Under the pieces are notes generated by a model. The model searched no databases. It saw nothing but the letters and a program-made list of their open reading frames with translations, and was not told where the DNA came from. A stretch of 27,500 nucleotides of DNA. It comes from Lingula anatina (Eukaryota > Brachiopoda > Lingulata > Lingulida > Lingulidae). The DNA lies in the NCBI RefSeq assembly GCF_001039355.2, contig NW_019774981.1:352262-379761 (forward strand). The letters are read 5' to 3'. A program made the position numbers and the translations under genes. Positions 1 through 10,617 of this stretch are shown here, one piece after another. How positions within the stretch are numbered: position 1 is the stretch's first letter; the number at the start of each line of letters is the position of its first letter.

Positions 1-73
<73 letters not shown>

Positions 74-429
74 TCAAATGGTCATATACCGGGTATATAT
101 ATATACTCTGATCTTTACCTTACTTGTTATTGTTAAATTCATTGTAAGGTTACTCAAAAAGTACCTGTATATTAACATTGTTTTGGGAGTGTGAGCTCAT
201 TAAGAAAGTTTTTTTTTATTTATTTATTTATTATTTTATTCTTTTTTGACTAATATTAATACTTTTTTATGATGAATTTTGCATGTTCTTTGTATAAGCA
301 TTTTTTTATGAAAAAAATCTAGTGATTCAAACATTAAGCTAAGATAACAATAGAACATTAAATGAATGTATAAAAGATACTAGTATTTTAATAAATTGAC
401 TTTATTTTTTCATTATTTATTTATTTCAG
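1..429 (+). other. GLS intron (partial): AT dinucleotide repeat and T-rich sequence
   Basis: Bases 1-70 are an uninterrupted (AT)n tract that runs off the window edge, so its true length is unknown. The rest is T-rich intron with a short TTTA run near 215-232, ending at the TTTCAG acceptor at 424-429. No exon is recognised in it. Confidence 0.8.
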
Positions 430-1782
430 TGTGGACAGAATTGTGTACTCCCTGGAGGACTCCATATTTGATGTATTCTGTGATAAAGATGAGAAAATCT
501 CAGTGGCAAAGTTTTTAAATGTGAGTAAAGTATACATCAAAGATTTGAGTGATAATTTCTTCAGACAAAATTCATATGCTGTTTCAAGTTGTACATTTAT
601 TTAGCATTAACATGACTTGCAGTTAAATGCCAGGATATGGATTTAAGGGGTGGTGATACTAGAAGTACATTCTCTCTCTTTCATCTTTATCCTTCATTAA
701 ATAAAGTGAAACATCACATTTTTTTATATTTGTAACACTTTAGACTAACATTAGCTCTGGCTATTCTCTACTGATGTACCCCAGTAACGTGTCATCTGCT
801 CTGGTGGTGTTGGTTAATTTGTGGGTTAGGTGGTTAATATGGGTGTTAGTGCTAAAAGATCTGTGGGTAGTGCTAGCTAGTAAATGCCTAATCTATTTAT
901 AACTTTTGTTAAATTAAAAAACAATTTAATACACAGTAGCCGTGGCATACAATTTGCAGATCACTTCAGATTTTGACACACTTTTATTATAGTTTTTTTT
1001 TTTTTCCATTTCTTAACCTTTAATTTCGTAATTCTTATTTTAATGCAAAATTACATGTACATGTAGATTGGTGGGATGAAGATATTTATGCTGTGGAGGT
1101 GGCTGAGTACTGGGAACTTAAGAAGAAGCTTTTTACTTAGAATTTTTAGCTCTTTGTAGTGTATTTAATTGTAATAGATTTTAACTTTTATCAACAGATT
1201 TCATTATGAACTACATTTTCAGGCACTGACTGCCACGGGTCTAAGACTGACTGACCCCAGGTTAAAGGAATGTATTGGTCACTTTGAATCTCTGGAGTGT
1301 ATAGCTACTGACCTTAATGAAGTGGGGACATCTCTCACCATAGACAGGGAGACGTTTAAAGAGTAGGTTTTTAGGTATTTTAAAATTTATTATGCAATGT
1401 TTATGCAACTACCTGTACATGAATATTATTATAACAATGTAATATAGTTAATAAAATGCTCCCTAAAAATGTCAGTGAGCAGGAGAAATATTAATGTGAA
1501 GTGACGGCAGTCCTGAAGAAATTGATAAGATTTAACATACATACTAGATACCCACAGATTTCAGATGTATTATAAGCAGCACAACCTTATTGATCACAAT
1601 CTGTCTGGAATTCTGATTCTGATGATATTATTATAATTTATATTTTCAGATGTATAGCAGACAATATAGTATTGATAGCTCGAGCACTACAGGGAAAGTT
1701 TATTATTCCCGACTTCAAGACACAGTTTTCAAGGTTAAACAACAAACTTTACACAAAATGTAAACCTAACAATAAAGGCAAG
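430..1782 (+). other. GLS: GLS exons for the N-terminal EF-hand-like helical domain
   Basis: Three exons (430-520, 1223-1362, 1650-1782) encode residues 1-121 of the visible protein. The conserved block [13 protein letters not shown] and the later [17 protein letters not shown] are hallmarks of animal glutaminase N-terminal helices, thought to help dimer and tetramer assembly. The donor of the second exon is placed at GA|GTAGGT (1362/1363), not at the later GT at 1367. Ending at 1366 would put TAG in frame, whereas ending at 1362 gives Glu-Cys across the junction, matching the family. No catalytic residues lie here. Confidence 0.9.
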
Positions 1783-2538
1783 GTGAGTGTCAAGGTCACT
1801 GACTTTAGCAATGTCAAGGTGAAGGTCAGGGGGAAGTCACTGTGCCAAGGTCATTTCAATAACATATAACATTTTGTTTGTTATAAAGAGCAATTTGAAA
1901 AAAAAACTGTGAGTTGGTTTTATTGGGTAATTTTTTTAAAAAGTTTGTCAGTTATTTATTTATTTATTTATTTATTAATTTATTCATTCATTTATTTATT
2001 TATATTTTATTTGATTTTTTTTTTGGCTGTGTTGAGGCAAGCAGGTTTTGTGCTACCAAGACCCCACTCAATGGCCTCTAATGTCCAGATTATGACATAT
2101 AGACTCCAGCAGACCATTTTTATACAACAGAATCCTGTAATATATATGAAATGACAAATTATTATTACAAAACATTTTCATGTCATTAATTTGAAATGAT
2201 GCTGTTTTTTTTTTTTTTTTTTTTTCAGTGCACTTTGGATTTCTTTACTCCAAGTGATTAACTCCATACCTCTATTTATATGATAATTTTGTATGATTTA
2301 ATTCATTAATTTAACAAGTTATGACAGAAAAAAAAGCAGGTATTTGTCAACCGTCAACTTTTGACTTACAGATAATGTTTTATTATTATCTTTGTTGATC
2401 TAGGTTGCCACCTACATTCCTCAGCTGTCCCGTGTAAACCCTGATTACTGGGGTGTGTCTTCTTGTACCATAGACGGACAGAGGTATAGTGTGTGTTTGT
2501 GTGTGTGTATGTGTGTTAACCCAGATTACTGGGGCGTA

Positions 2539-2573
<35 letters not shown>

Positions 2574-2593
2574 ACCCAGATTACTGGGGCGTA

Positions 2594-2656
<63 letters not shown>

Positions 2657-5600
2657 CCAACTCCCAAGGTCTTGTACCAAAAATGGACAGAGGTATACCC
2701 TACATATACATTTATTAGAAAGTGTGTGTGTGCATGTGTGGATGTGTGTGTGTGTGTGTGTGTGTGCGCTCAATATGCGATACGAATCTTGCAGTCAGCA
2801 TTATCAATTACTAGTACATGTAATAGACAGCTTAGGGAAACATTTCATACTCTTCTTTGGCATAAAATATACAAATAAAAATGCAACATTGCAGAATTGC
2901 TATGATAATGGTAACAGCCTGATCATTTGTACAGACATATTAAACTAAAATTAAGAGCATGTACATATTATTTTCAGACACTCCGTGGGTGACGTGCACG
3001 TCCCGTTCTGCCTCCAGTCATGCAGCAAGCCCCTCTTATACGCGCTGGCTCAAAACGAGATGAGCGCGGAGACAATCCATCAATATGTGGGACAGGAACC
3101 GAGCGGACGATCCTTCAATGAACTTACACTGGATTATGAAAGTAAGGGGCCATTTCCAGACCCTATCATACTAACTTTGGATCGATATATCTCCTAGGGG
3201 ATTCTTGCTAAATTGCAATCAACTAAAACGGCTTAGATGCCTGTCACACCAATTAAAGCTGCTTGGGGGTAATTAATTACCGGGCATCAAAGCTTGAGTT
3301 TAAGAATTTTTCTCTTCCCTTCCAGACAAGCCTCACAATCCAATGATCAATGCTGGGGCCATAGTAGTCTCCTCTCTGCTGAAGAATGAAAACTCACTCT
3401 CAGACAGATTTGATTTTGTAAGGAATAGTTTATGAGCAAAATCTTTGGTAAAGTGGTTATATATCTGCTCATGTGGTCACAGTATCATTGGTGCATGAGT
3501 TTGAGAGAGAGAGAGAGAAATTGCCACCTAAATGTGTTGTATTCAATTATTATTATTTATAGACAGCATTTCTTTTGTCCCAATAGTTGTCTTTTTTTAA
3601 TTTTCTAGTTTTATTGTGGACTAGCTTTTTTCAGCATGATATAGTGTTTGTCTAGAACTGCAAGTTTTTGACAAAAATCATCAAAAATATTACTTTTTCA
3701 GTTATTGGATGTTAAGTGTGTAAAGAAGAGAGAAAAGGGTTGGAGCAGAGGATGGGGACTGGGGCAGAGAAAAGGAGTGGAAAGGATTGAAATCATAAAA
3801 TCATTATCAAATCCCATTTCTGTTCTTCCAGGCTCACAAGCAGTTCCAGAAGCTTTCAGGTGGAGAGTTTGTTGGCTTCAACAATGCTGTGTAAGTCAAT
3901 AATACATGAAAATAATCTAGAGCTCTTTTATTTATTCACCAAAAATACAGGTACATGAAAAAAGTGGACCTTTTACCACGAAAGCTTTGTGTAGTTAGAT
4001 CAAATTTTGCCCAGAGCACTTTTTTGCTCAAGACCTTTTTCCTGGCAAAAGGGTCACTGGCTCATTTGATTACCCTAACCTCCCCCCCCCCCAAAAAAAA
4101 AAAAGCTATTGGTCTGCACTCTCATATTAATAAATAATTATGTCAGTAGCATTTGCAGTAATTCTTCAGCTGGTTATGCTTTAAGAATATGATGTAATAC
4201 ACACAAAACTACTGTTCCAGGACTATACCAACATTTGCTAGATTCAAGGTTGCGTCTTTATTCAAGATGTCCCTGCTAGGTGGCCATGAAATTAAGTACC
4301 ACTGATAAATGAGTGTTGACATCTAGAATGCATCAAACAGACATACCAATTCTACAATAACATTACTGGCAATACCTCCCATTATTCAAGCACATGATGC
4401 AGATTAATAAATTTTGGTCACTCAGAAAAGATACTCCTGTGAAACAAATCCATGTCAATTTATTCAATTTTTGATACAATGTTTATCTGTTTATTTATTT
4501 ATTCAGTCATTTATTTATATATTTATTCATTTCTTTATTATTTGTAAACTTCCAACAAGCATTGTTTAAGGGAAACATATTTATAATTTATTCAATTTTG
4601 CTCAAATAAAGTAATAACCATGGATAGCAAAGTATGAAGTAACAAAAAAAGTCCCAAGATTTGAAAGCTGCTGTGACAGAGATGATGATATTCAGTGTGT
4701 TTGTCATCTCACTGAGCATGAAATTGAATATAAACTGCTCGCTGGACTGAAATGACCTGAGGTCAACTCCGGTGACCAGCTGGTAAATATTTGGGAGTGG
4801 ACATTACACATGTAAATTTGTCTGTTTCACTGCCAGGGGAATATGTCTTTACTTTGGAAATTTAGGTTCAAAGTCAAGCATGGATGACTTGCATACATTT
4901 CAAAGGTTGCAAAGTGCACATTTGTGTGTAGTACTGTCCTACAGGTTTTATGACTATTCCAAAAAAAGAAGGAAATAGAAAAAAATACACAGAGGAAAGA
5001 ACTGTGAAGTAATAAAGTAGATAGGTGATAATGGAAGTATAAGTTTAGAGAGAGATATTGTAAATATTATGTGAAAAGGAGGAATAAAATTAACTAGTAA
5101 GTGATGACCAAGTTTAAACAAACGCCATCATGCTGTCAAAACAGGAAGAAAGAAAAAACTTTTTTTCAAAGTTTGGCTTAATAATAGTCTGACCAGATGC
5201 ATGTGGTGGAGAAAAGAATATTTCCCTGAGGTTGAAGTATTATTATATTTGTTGTTTAATTTGATATTTATAATTTTAGGTTTCTATCAGAAAGGGAAAC
5301 AGCAGACAGAAACTTTGCTCTTGCCTACTACATGAAGGAAAAGAAATGTTTTCCTGAGGGCACTAACCTCATGGAGACACTGGACTTTTATTTTCAGGTA
5401 AGGTTGCATAATAAATCCAGCCAAAGCTGATTTAAAATGCTTCATATTATTGATAAACTAAGTTTTACATTTTCAGTTTTAAAAAAAATCATGTTACATC
5501 TAAAGGTTTGGAGTGCATTTTTTGAATGATGTTCTATGTGTTCTTCATAGATAAAAATTACAAGTCTAAGCCTTTCACATTATTATTATTGTTGTTGTTG

Positions 5601-8600
5601 TTTTGTTGAAAGTATTTTTAAAAGGTTGATGATACTCATATTCCACAAAGCATTTTATAAAATATGCCACATAAGAATATATAGAAATTATCAATATCAT
5701 AATCATCATTATTTCAATTCCTTTTAGATGTGTTCTATAGAAATCACCTGCGAATCAGGAAGTGTCATGGCGGCCACTCTTGCTAACGGCGGTGTCTGTC
5801 CAATCACGGGAGACAAAGTTCTCAACCCTGTATCAGTGCGTAATACCCTGTGTCTGATGGCTTCCTGTGGGATGTATGATTACTCTGGACAGTTTGCTTT
5901 TCAGGTACTTTGAGATAAAACTTTTGGACAGAAAATGTGTCTTGATGTGATAGTTTTGCTCACATTATCCAACTTTTTTTCAAAAATTTAATTCAAATTG
6001 ATTTTAGTGGGCTACGGTGTTGGATTGAAATATACCGATTTTGAAATATGTTATGTGATGTATGGATGTACTGAAGAAGTATTTTTATGGTGCACACCTT
6101 TTCATCTTAATACATTTTTGGTATTAGTTTTATGTTTTATATTTTGAATTTCTAATTTGTGATCTAAGACTTGTAAAAGCATTTTTCAATACTGTACCAG
6201 TAAAAACTTTTTTTTCATTTTAACACATTTTAACATATTTTTTCATGATAATAAAAAAAAAAACATTTTGTGGGATTATTTTACCATTTTGAAAAATACT
6301 GAATAGTGCTTGAAAATCTAATTCTTAAATTTATAACAAACAACAAGTATTTAAGTACAATTAATTAACAATATTTCAAAACCCGTCTCTCTGCAAGATC
6401 AATGCAAATGTATGGTCAGCTCACATACCATTAACATGTAGTAATTTTCCTCTTAGTGCGGGATCCCTGCTAAGTCAGGGGTCTCCGGTGCCATCTTGGT
6501 TGTAGTGCCGAATGTCATGGGGCTGTGTTTGTGGTCGCCGCCTCTGGACAACCTGGGGAACAGCGTCAGGGGAATTCAGTTTGCCAAGGTAGGGAGTTTG
6601 TATGACAGGTAATAGTCTTCTCCTTCTTCTTGGTTGTCTGACGCTTGCAGATTTAGCATCTCCTGCATCATCCATCTCGATTTTCAGCTTTCATTGTATG
6701 TAATAATACTGCATACACATATCATATATAAGACAAGATGTGATAGGTTATCCCGGCCTTACTACTAGTACTAGTAGACATAAGGTTTTTTATGGAATCA
6801 CTGTTTAGAGATTCTTATAGGATGTAAGGTGGCCAAGACTTTCAGTCCATATATTGTTGTCTTGAGACAGAGATTCAGTTTTTTTTTCATCCCAGGCTCT
6901 TGTGTACCCTGCTTTAAGGATTTCATTTTGTTCTCCACATGATGAGTACAACTGAAGTTTTCTCATAAAAAATTTTAATGAAATATTCTTTAAGAATTTT
7001 GTATACAGTAGATGAACTTTTCTTACAGAGGGATTAAAAAAATTATTTATTTATATACTCTTAACAGAATTTTACACAAGGCTATAACTTATTATTTATA
7101 ACTAACATGTATTTTGAAATTATGGTGAAAGGCCCAGATTGACATTTTCAAAATATGATGTGTGAAAAATAAGCTAAAATAGTTATAAAATTTACTTGTA
7201 GAATTACAGAATTTCATGCAGTACAACAGGCATATACTAGTTGAATTGACTACTATATCTGTTTTATTCAATCAAATAGGAATTTGTGAACACGTTCCAC
7301 TTCCACAACTTTGACAGCATGGTTCAAGATTCCAATAAACATGACCCCAGGAGGAAGAGGTTTGACAGCAAAGCCATGGAAATCACCAGACTGCTGTATG
7401 CTGCTTACAACGGAGATGTTACTGCATTGAGGAGGTGAGAGTGAGAGGGGCGGGAGAGAGAGAGGGAGAGCTTTGTATGTATGAGAGAGAGGGAGGGAGA
7501 GCTTTGTGTGTCTAAGAGACAGTGAGGGATAAAGAGAGAGAGAGAGAGGGAAAGTTTTGTGTGTATGAGAGAGAGAGAGAGAGAGAAGATGGAGAGAGGG
7601 GTGGGAAGGAAGGGAAGGTTTTATTGTCTTGTTTTTATTATTATTATTATCATTTTTATTGGGCAAGTTAGTTACTGCTGAGGCAAAGAAAATGTGTGAC
7701 AAAATTAATTTGATATTTTCATAAATAATTTCAAACAAATAATTAATACTAAAGAAACACCAGCAGGTAAATTGATTTAAAAATATTTGATTGAATTGAA
7801 ATCTTAACAAAAGTGCTTCTGTATCAGATTTATTTATTAGAAATCACATCTTAAAAAAATATCAACCCAGCGTTAAAATATCTATAAAAATCACAAGATA
7901 AGAAATAATGTAAACCATGTTTGTACCAGGTGTGCATTGATCAATATGGACCTGGCTCAGGGGGACTACGACTTACGGACTGCACTGCACGTGGCAGCAG
8001 CCGAGGGTCACCAAGATGTCATACAGTTTTTGTTGGAGAGGTGTCAAGTGCCTTGTAATCCTAAGGATAGGTAAGACTTATACATCCTGGAGATAGTCAA
8101 CATAAAATCTGCACCATAGACGCCTATATACACATATGCATGCAGCATGATGCTCACTGGAGTCTGGGAACTACACTTGGTCTTATCTTGGTTGCGCAGC
8201 GACCTCTTTCGTAGTCTTTGTTTGTTGGTGTTTAAAGTAATTGTAAGTTACTTCTATATAATATAGGTCAATTATGTTGAATAAGGTAGGAAGTGTTACC
8301 AACTATTACTTGGACAATAAAGGCATATTATTATTCTGACCAAGTGTTTGTTCCTGATGACGTAGGTTTACAAAAACATACACTTGTGCACGCATGAAAA
8401 GATTTGCACATTCATACACACGTATGCACACACACTGACACAGACATACACACACACACACACACATACACACACACACATACACACACACACGTGCACG
8501 TGTGCGCATACACACAGACACACACAGGCACACACACACACACACACTCACGCATGCACTCACGCGCACACAGACACACACAGGCACACTCACAAAGTTT

Positions 8601-8921
8601 CAGATCAACACAATCAGAAGTTGCACAACTAACACATCCAGGAAATATTATGTACTCTAGAATTATAATCATTATATAGTAAAATACTTGTACCGGTATA
8701 GAACACTGCAATGACAGTAAACTATTGTTTGTACATGCAAACCTTGTATTTATTTATTTATTTAAATTTATTAATTTATTTTTAGGTGGGGGTTCACCCC
8801 CCTAGATGAGGCCAGGAGGTTCAACCACCCCAGGGTGGCTGAGATGCTGGAGGCTGCCATTAAACATGAGGAGAGAGATGCTGGACGCGGTGAAGAAAAG
8901 TTGAGTCTCCAAAATGACTAA
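430..8921 (+). CDS. GLS: Glutaminase, kidney-type (KGA-like), mitochondrial; 5'-partial, 13 exons visible
   Basis: Hydrolyses L-glutamine to glutamate and ammonia, normally in the mitochondrial matrix as a tetramer. Exons: 430-520, 1223-1362, 1650-1782, 2404-2483, 2978-3141, 3326-3417, 3832-3890, 5280-5397, 5728-5904, 6457-6588, 7280-7434, 7930-8070 and 8786-8921 (stop TAA 8919-8921). All have AG acceptors and GT donors, and phases join without a break to give 538 residues. Domain order is a helical EF-hand-like N region (about 1-90), a serine-dependent beta-lactamase-like glutaminase fold (about 120-410) and C-terminal ankyrin repeats (about 461-525). Residue n here matches human GLS n+124 through the catalytic domain, with no indel. 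About 124 N-terminal residues, including any mitochondrial presequence, are missing because the first exons lie left of the window. It could be called GLS or GLS2, since invertebrates often have one gene; the family call is firm. Confidence 0.96.
2485..2768 (+). repeat. (GT)n microsatellite blocks in a GLS intron
   Basis: GT runs at about 2489-2516, 2541-2570, 2597-2651 and 2721-2766 interleave with the exon relic. They produce spurious Cys/Val-rich open frames. The runs begin right after a real splice donor. Confidence 0.95.
2515..2697 (+). pseudogene. Decayed tandem copy of a GLS exon, split by GT-repeat expansion
   Basis: Two copies of a 5' half-exon (AACCCAGATTACTGGGGCGT at 2517-2536 and again at about 2573-2592) match the functional exon 2404-2483, where the same segment encodes NPDYWGV. 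After a long GT run, 2670-2697 reads CTTGTACCA......GACAGAGGTATA, matching the 3' half of the exon including its GT donor, with changes limited to a short central block. The pieces sit in exon order. They have no acceptor and no usable frame, so they are relics inside the intron. Confidence 0.8.
6589..7279 (+). other. GLS intron with a perfect 16-bp palindrome
   Basis: An AT-rich intron. CTACTAGTACTAGTAG at 6762-6777 is a perfect palindrome. Nothing else is recognised. An open frame antisense to the flanking exon (6475-6675) is a shadow of the exon. Confidence 0.5.
7435..7929 (+). repeat. GLS intron with degenerate GA-rich minisatellite
   Basis: Bases 7437-7600 are nearly all purine on the plus strand. 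About three degenerate copies of a unit joining GAGAGAG runs to CTTTGTGTGTATGAG occur at about 7469, 7500 and 7551, starting directly after the donor at 7434/7435. The rest of the intron is featureless AT-rich DNA. Confidence 0.75.
8071..8785 (+). repeat. GLS intron with (CA)n microsatellite
   Basis: Bases about 8415-8595 are an imperfect CA/CACACG-type repeat with CAGACACACA and GCACAC interruptions. It opens long frames of His/Thr or Cys/Val on both strands that are not genes. A TTTA run (8752-8766) precedes the acceptor at 8785. Confidence 0.85.
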
Positions 8922-10544
8922 CATCTTAGCAGTGATCAGTCAGAACATACGACATGTTTGTGTTTGGAAATGTGATGTACTTGGGCAGCAGACGATAAAA
9001 GTTGGATTGTTTGAGTTACTGCTTAAGGCAATAAAAGTAACAATACTTTGGGTATGATATTAATGTTTAAGAACAGTATTCATCTCAGTCATTTATAAAA
9101 CTTGCATAATATACATGTTGGTGTTAACTATTTGACTTTATAATTATATTAACCAATATACCGGTAAGTCCATAGCTTTAGATTAAAGTCATTATCTAAA
9201 AAGTTCAAAGTATATAAAAAAAGCAAAATGCAGTACAATGTATTATTTATAATAGAAGAAAAACATAAAAGGTTATGTCTTTTTTGTGTTATTTTTTTTC
9301 AGTGACTCATTTATATTGTTAAATACTAACTTACAGAGTGTTTGATGATTTAGCTTTTTTTAGGCTAAATAGTTTGATGAAAGGGACATATAGACTTTAA
9401 AATGGTCATTTGTATTATTACATGTACACAGTATATCAGGTATAAAACAAACATCGGACCTCTGCTAAAAGTGATATTTTTTATTCTGTTCACTATTAAG
9501 TGTATATTTTATTCTACACTGGTTGTCACTAATTTTACTCTTTTATATACATATAGGAGGGCCAGTTCTCAAAATACTGCTGTTAACACTTATTTTCCCC
9601 TAGTATTGATAAGAACACAGTTGTTCATAGTGCAGTACCTGTGAATTGTTATACATAGACTAAGAATAAGTACACATTGTCAGGATATTGAAATAAATAC
9701 GGATGTATTGATTTTTTTTTTTTTCATCTAACAAATGTTCAGAAGTATTTTTATACATGTTACGGTTTTAAGCAACTGATATTAGTAGATATAGATAATA
9801 TTAACATTTCAGGTTTGCCCCATGTTATAATATAATCTTTGTTCACTCTATATTTTAGTGTCACACATTGGCTGATCTAAAATATGGCCTGGATGCAGAA
9901 TTTTATACATCCTTATCACTCTTCTTATATCTACTTCTACTGCCAAAATACAAAGTGTATAATCAAAACTAAAACGTCAAAGGGGTCTTAAGATGCTACC
10001 TCACAGTTTTTTTTTTATTATTTCTAGTTCAATGATGTAGAATTAAAGATGGTTAATGTTATCTGCTATTGTGAAAAGTCAGAGTTGACCCTATGACATG
10101 TCTACCTTCATACAGGGGTATTTAAATTGATATTCTCTGCATCGTGATTTGTACAGGTTTTGCCAAATAATGATTGTAAAGTTTGAAAAGTATTACACAT
10201 TGGAAAAACACTGCAGTGATTCAATATGCCCTTTAAGTTAATAGTTCGTTTCTTTTTTTTTTTTTTTCTTGTGCCGTTCTTTAATTTTTTCCGCATTTCA
10301 GTAATGAGCCATGTTGTGTGCGCCATTTACTTTTCACAATAATATTTCGTACTTCACGCTGTTAAGTTTATTTGCTCAGCTTAACTGTTTACTTTATATC
10401 TTATTTTAGTTTCAAACATTAGCTGTTAAACCCCATTTTTTCCAAAAAATGACTTGCAGTATTTGATTGGGGAAGGATTTTGTGAATATATTGTCTGCAA
10501 TTGAGCATGTACATACTGTGGTAAAATGGTCTTACTTCTTAAGC

Positions 10545-10575
<31 letters not shown>

Positions 10576-10617
10576 GTTGTTATTATACGGATGCAGTGTA
10601 TTTACGCTGGCAATAAA
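8922..10617 (+). terminator. GLS 3' UTR with candidate poly(A) signals
   Basis: AATAAA hexamers lie at 9030-9035, 9692-9697 and 10612-10617. The first would give a 3' UTR of about 130 nt and the last about 1.7 kb. Sequence alone cannot choose between them. The region has no ORF with protein-like composition; short AT-rich frames (for example 9402-9644) look random. An ATTATTATT run at 10545-10586 precedes the last signal. Confidence 0.5.

Larger units (their letters stand above)
521..6456 (+). other. GLS introns without other recognised content
   Basis: Introns 521-1222, 3418-3831, 5398-5727 and 5905-6456 are AT-rich and hold only short homopolymer runs. I see no exon, RNA gene or mobile element in them. 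Intron 1783-2403 has a TTTA/TTTG-rich stretch at 1951-2028 and a T20-type pyrimidine run at 2204-2225. Intron 3891-5279 is the largest in the gene (1.39 kb); it has a C10/A-run block at 4081-4105 and TTTA-rich DNA near 4488-4535, and no recognisable gene. Confidence 0.6.
2404..6588 (+). other. GLS: GLS catalytic domain exons (SxxK serine-dependent glutaminase)
   Basis: Seven exons, residues 122-395. The catalytic Ser-Lys pair is S162/K165 in QSCSKPL (human S286/K289). Other active-site residues seen at the expected spacing are Y125 (YIPQL), N211 (NAGAI), E257 and N264 (SERE...RNFA), Y290 (DFYFQ), Y342 ([11 protein letters not shown]) and V360 (KSGVSG). Human numbers are from memory and fit a constant offset of 124. 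With nothing missing, the enzyme should be active. The activation loop at 3105-3141 differs from human GLS (see findings). Confidence 0.93.
7280..8921 (+). other. GLS: GLS C-terminal ankyrin-repeat exons
   Basis: Exons 7280-7434, 7930-8070 and 8786-8921 encode residues 396-538. After a linker with DPRRKR come [15 protein letters not shown] (a helical pre-repeat), a clear ankyrin repeat with [12 protein letters not shown] and a second, shorter one starting [17 protein letters not shown]. The tail is charged and short, ending KLSLQND, and shows no PDZ-binding motif. The presence of ankyrin repeats makes this the KGA-like splice form. I saw no alternative GAC-like terminal exon, though a divergent one could be missed. 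Confidence 0.9.

Noticed and set aside
2546-2948. Open frames rich in Cys-Val across the GT repeat
   Set aside because: They are produced by the GT microsatellite inside a GLS intron and have no protein-like sequence outside the repeat.
7268-7810. 180-codon open frame on the minus strand
   Set aside because: It lies antisense to a real GLS exon and then runs through a GA repeat as Leu/Ser, so it is a shadow plus repeat.
8306-8711. Long frames on both strands across the CA repeat
   Set aside because: Simple-repeat artefacts: His/Thr on one strand and Cys/Val on the other, inside a GLS intron.
8966-8976. AATGTGAT in the GLS 3' UTR as a miR-23 or miR-2-type seed match
   Set aside because: A 6-8-base match in AT-rich DNA is expected by chance. 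miR-23, which targets GLS in mammals, is to my knowledge vertebrate-specific.
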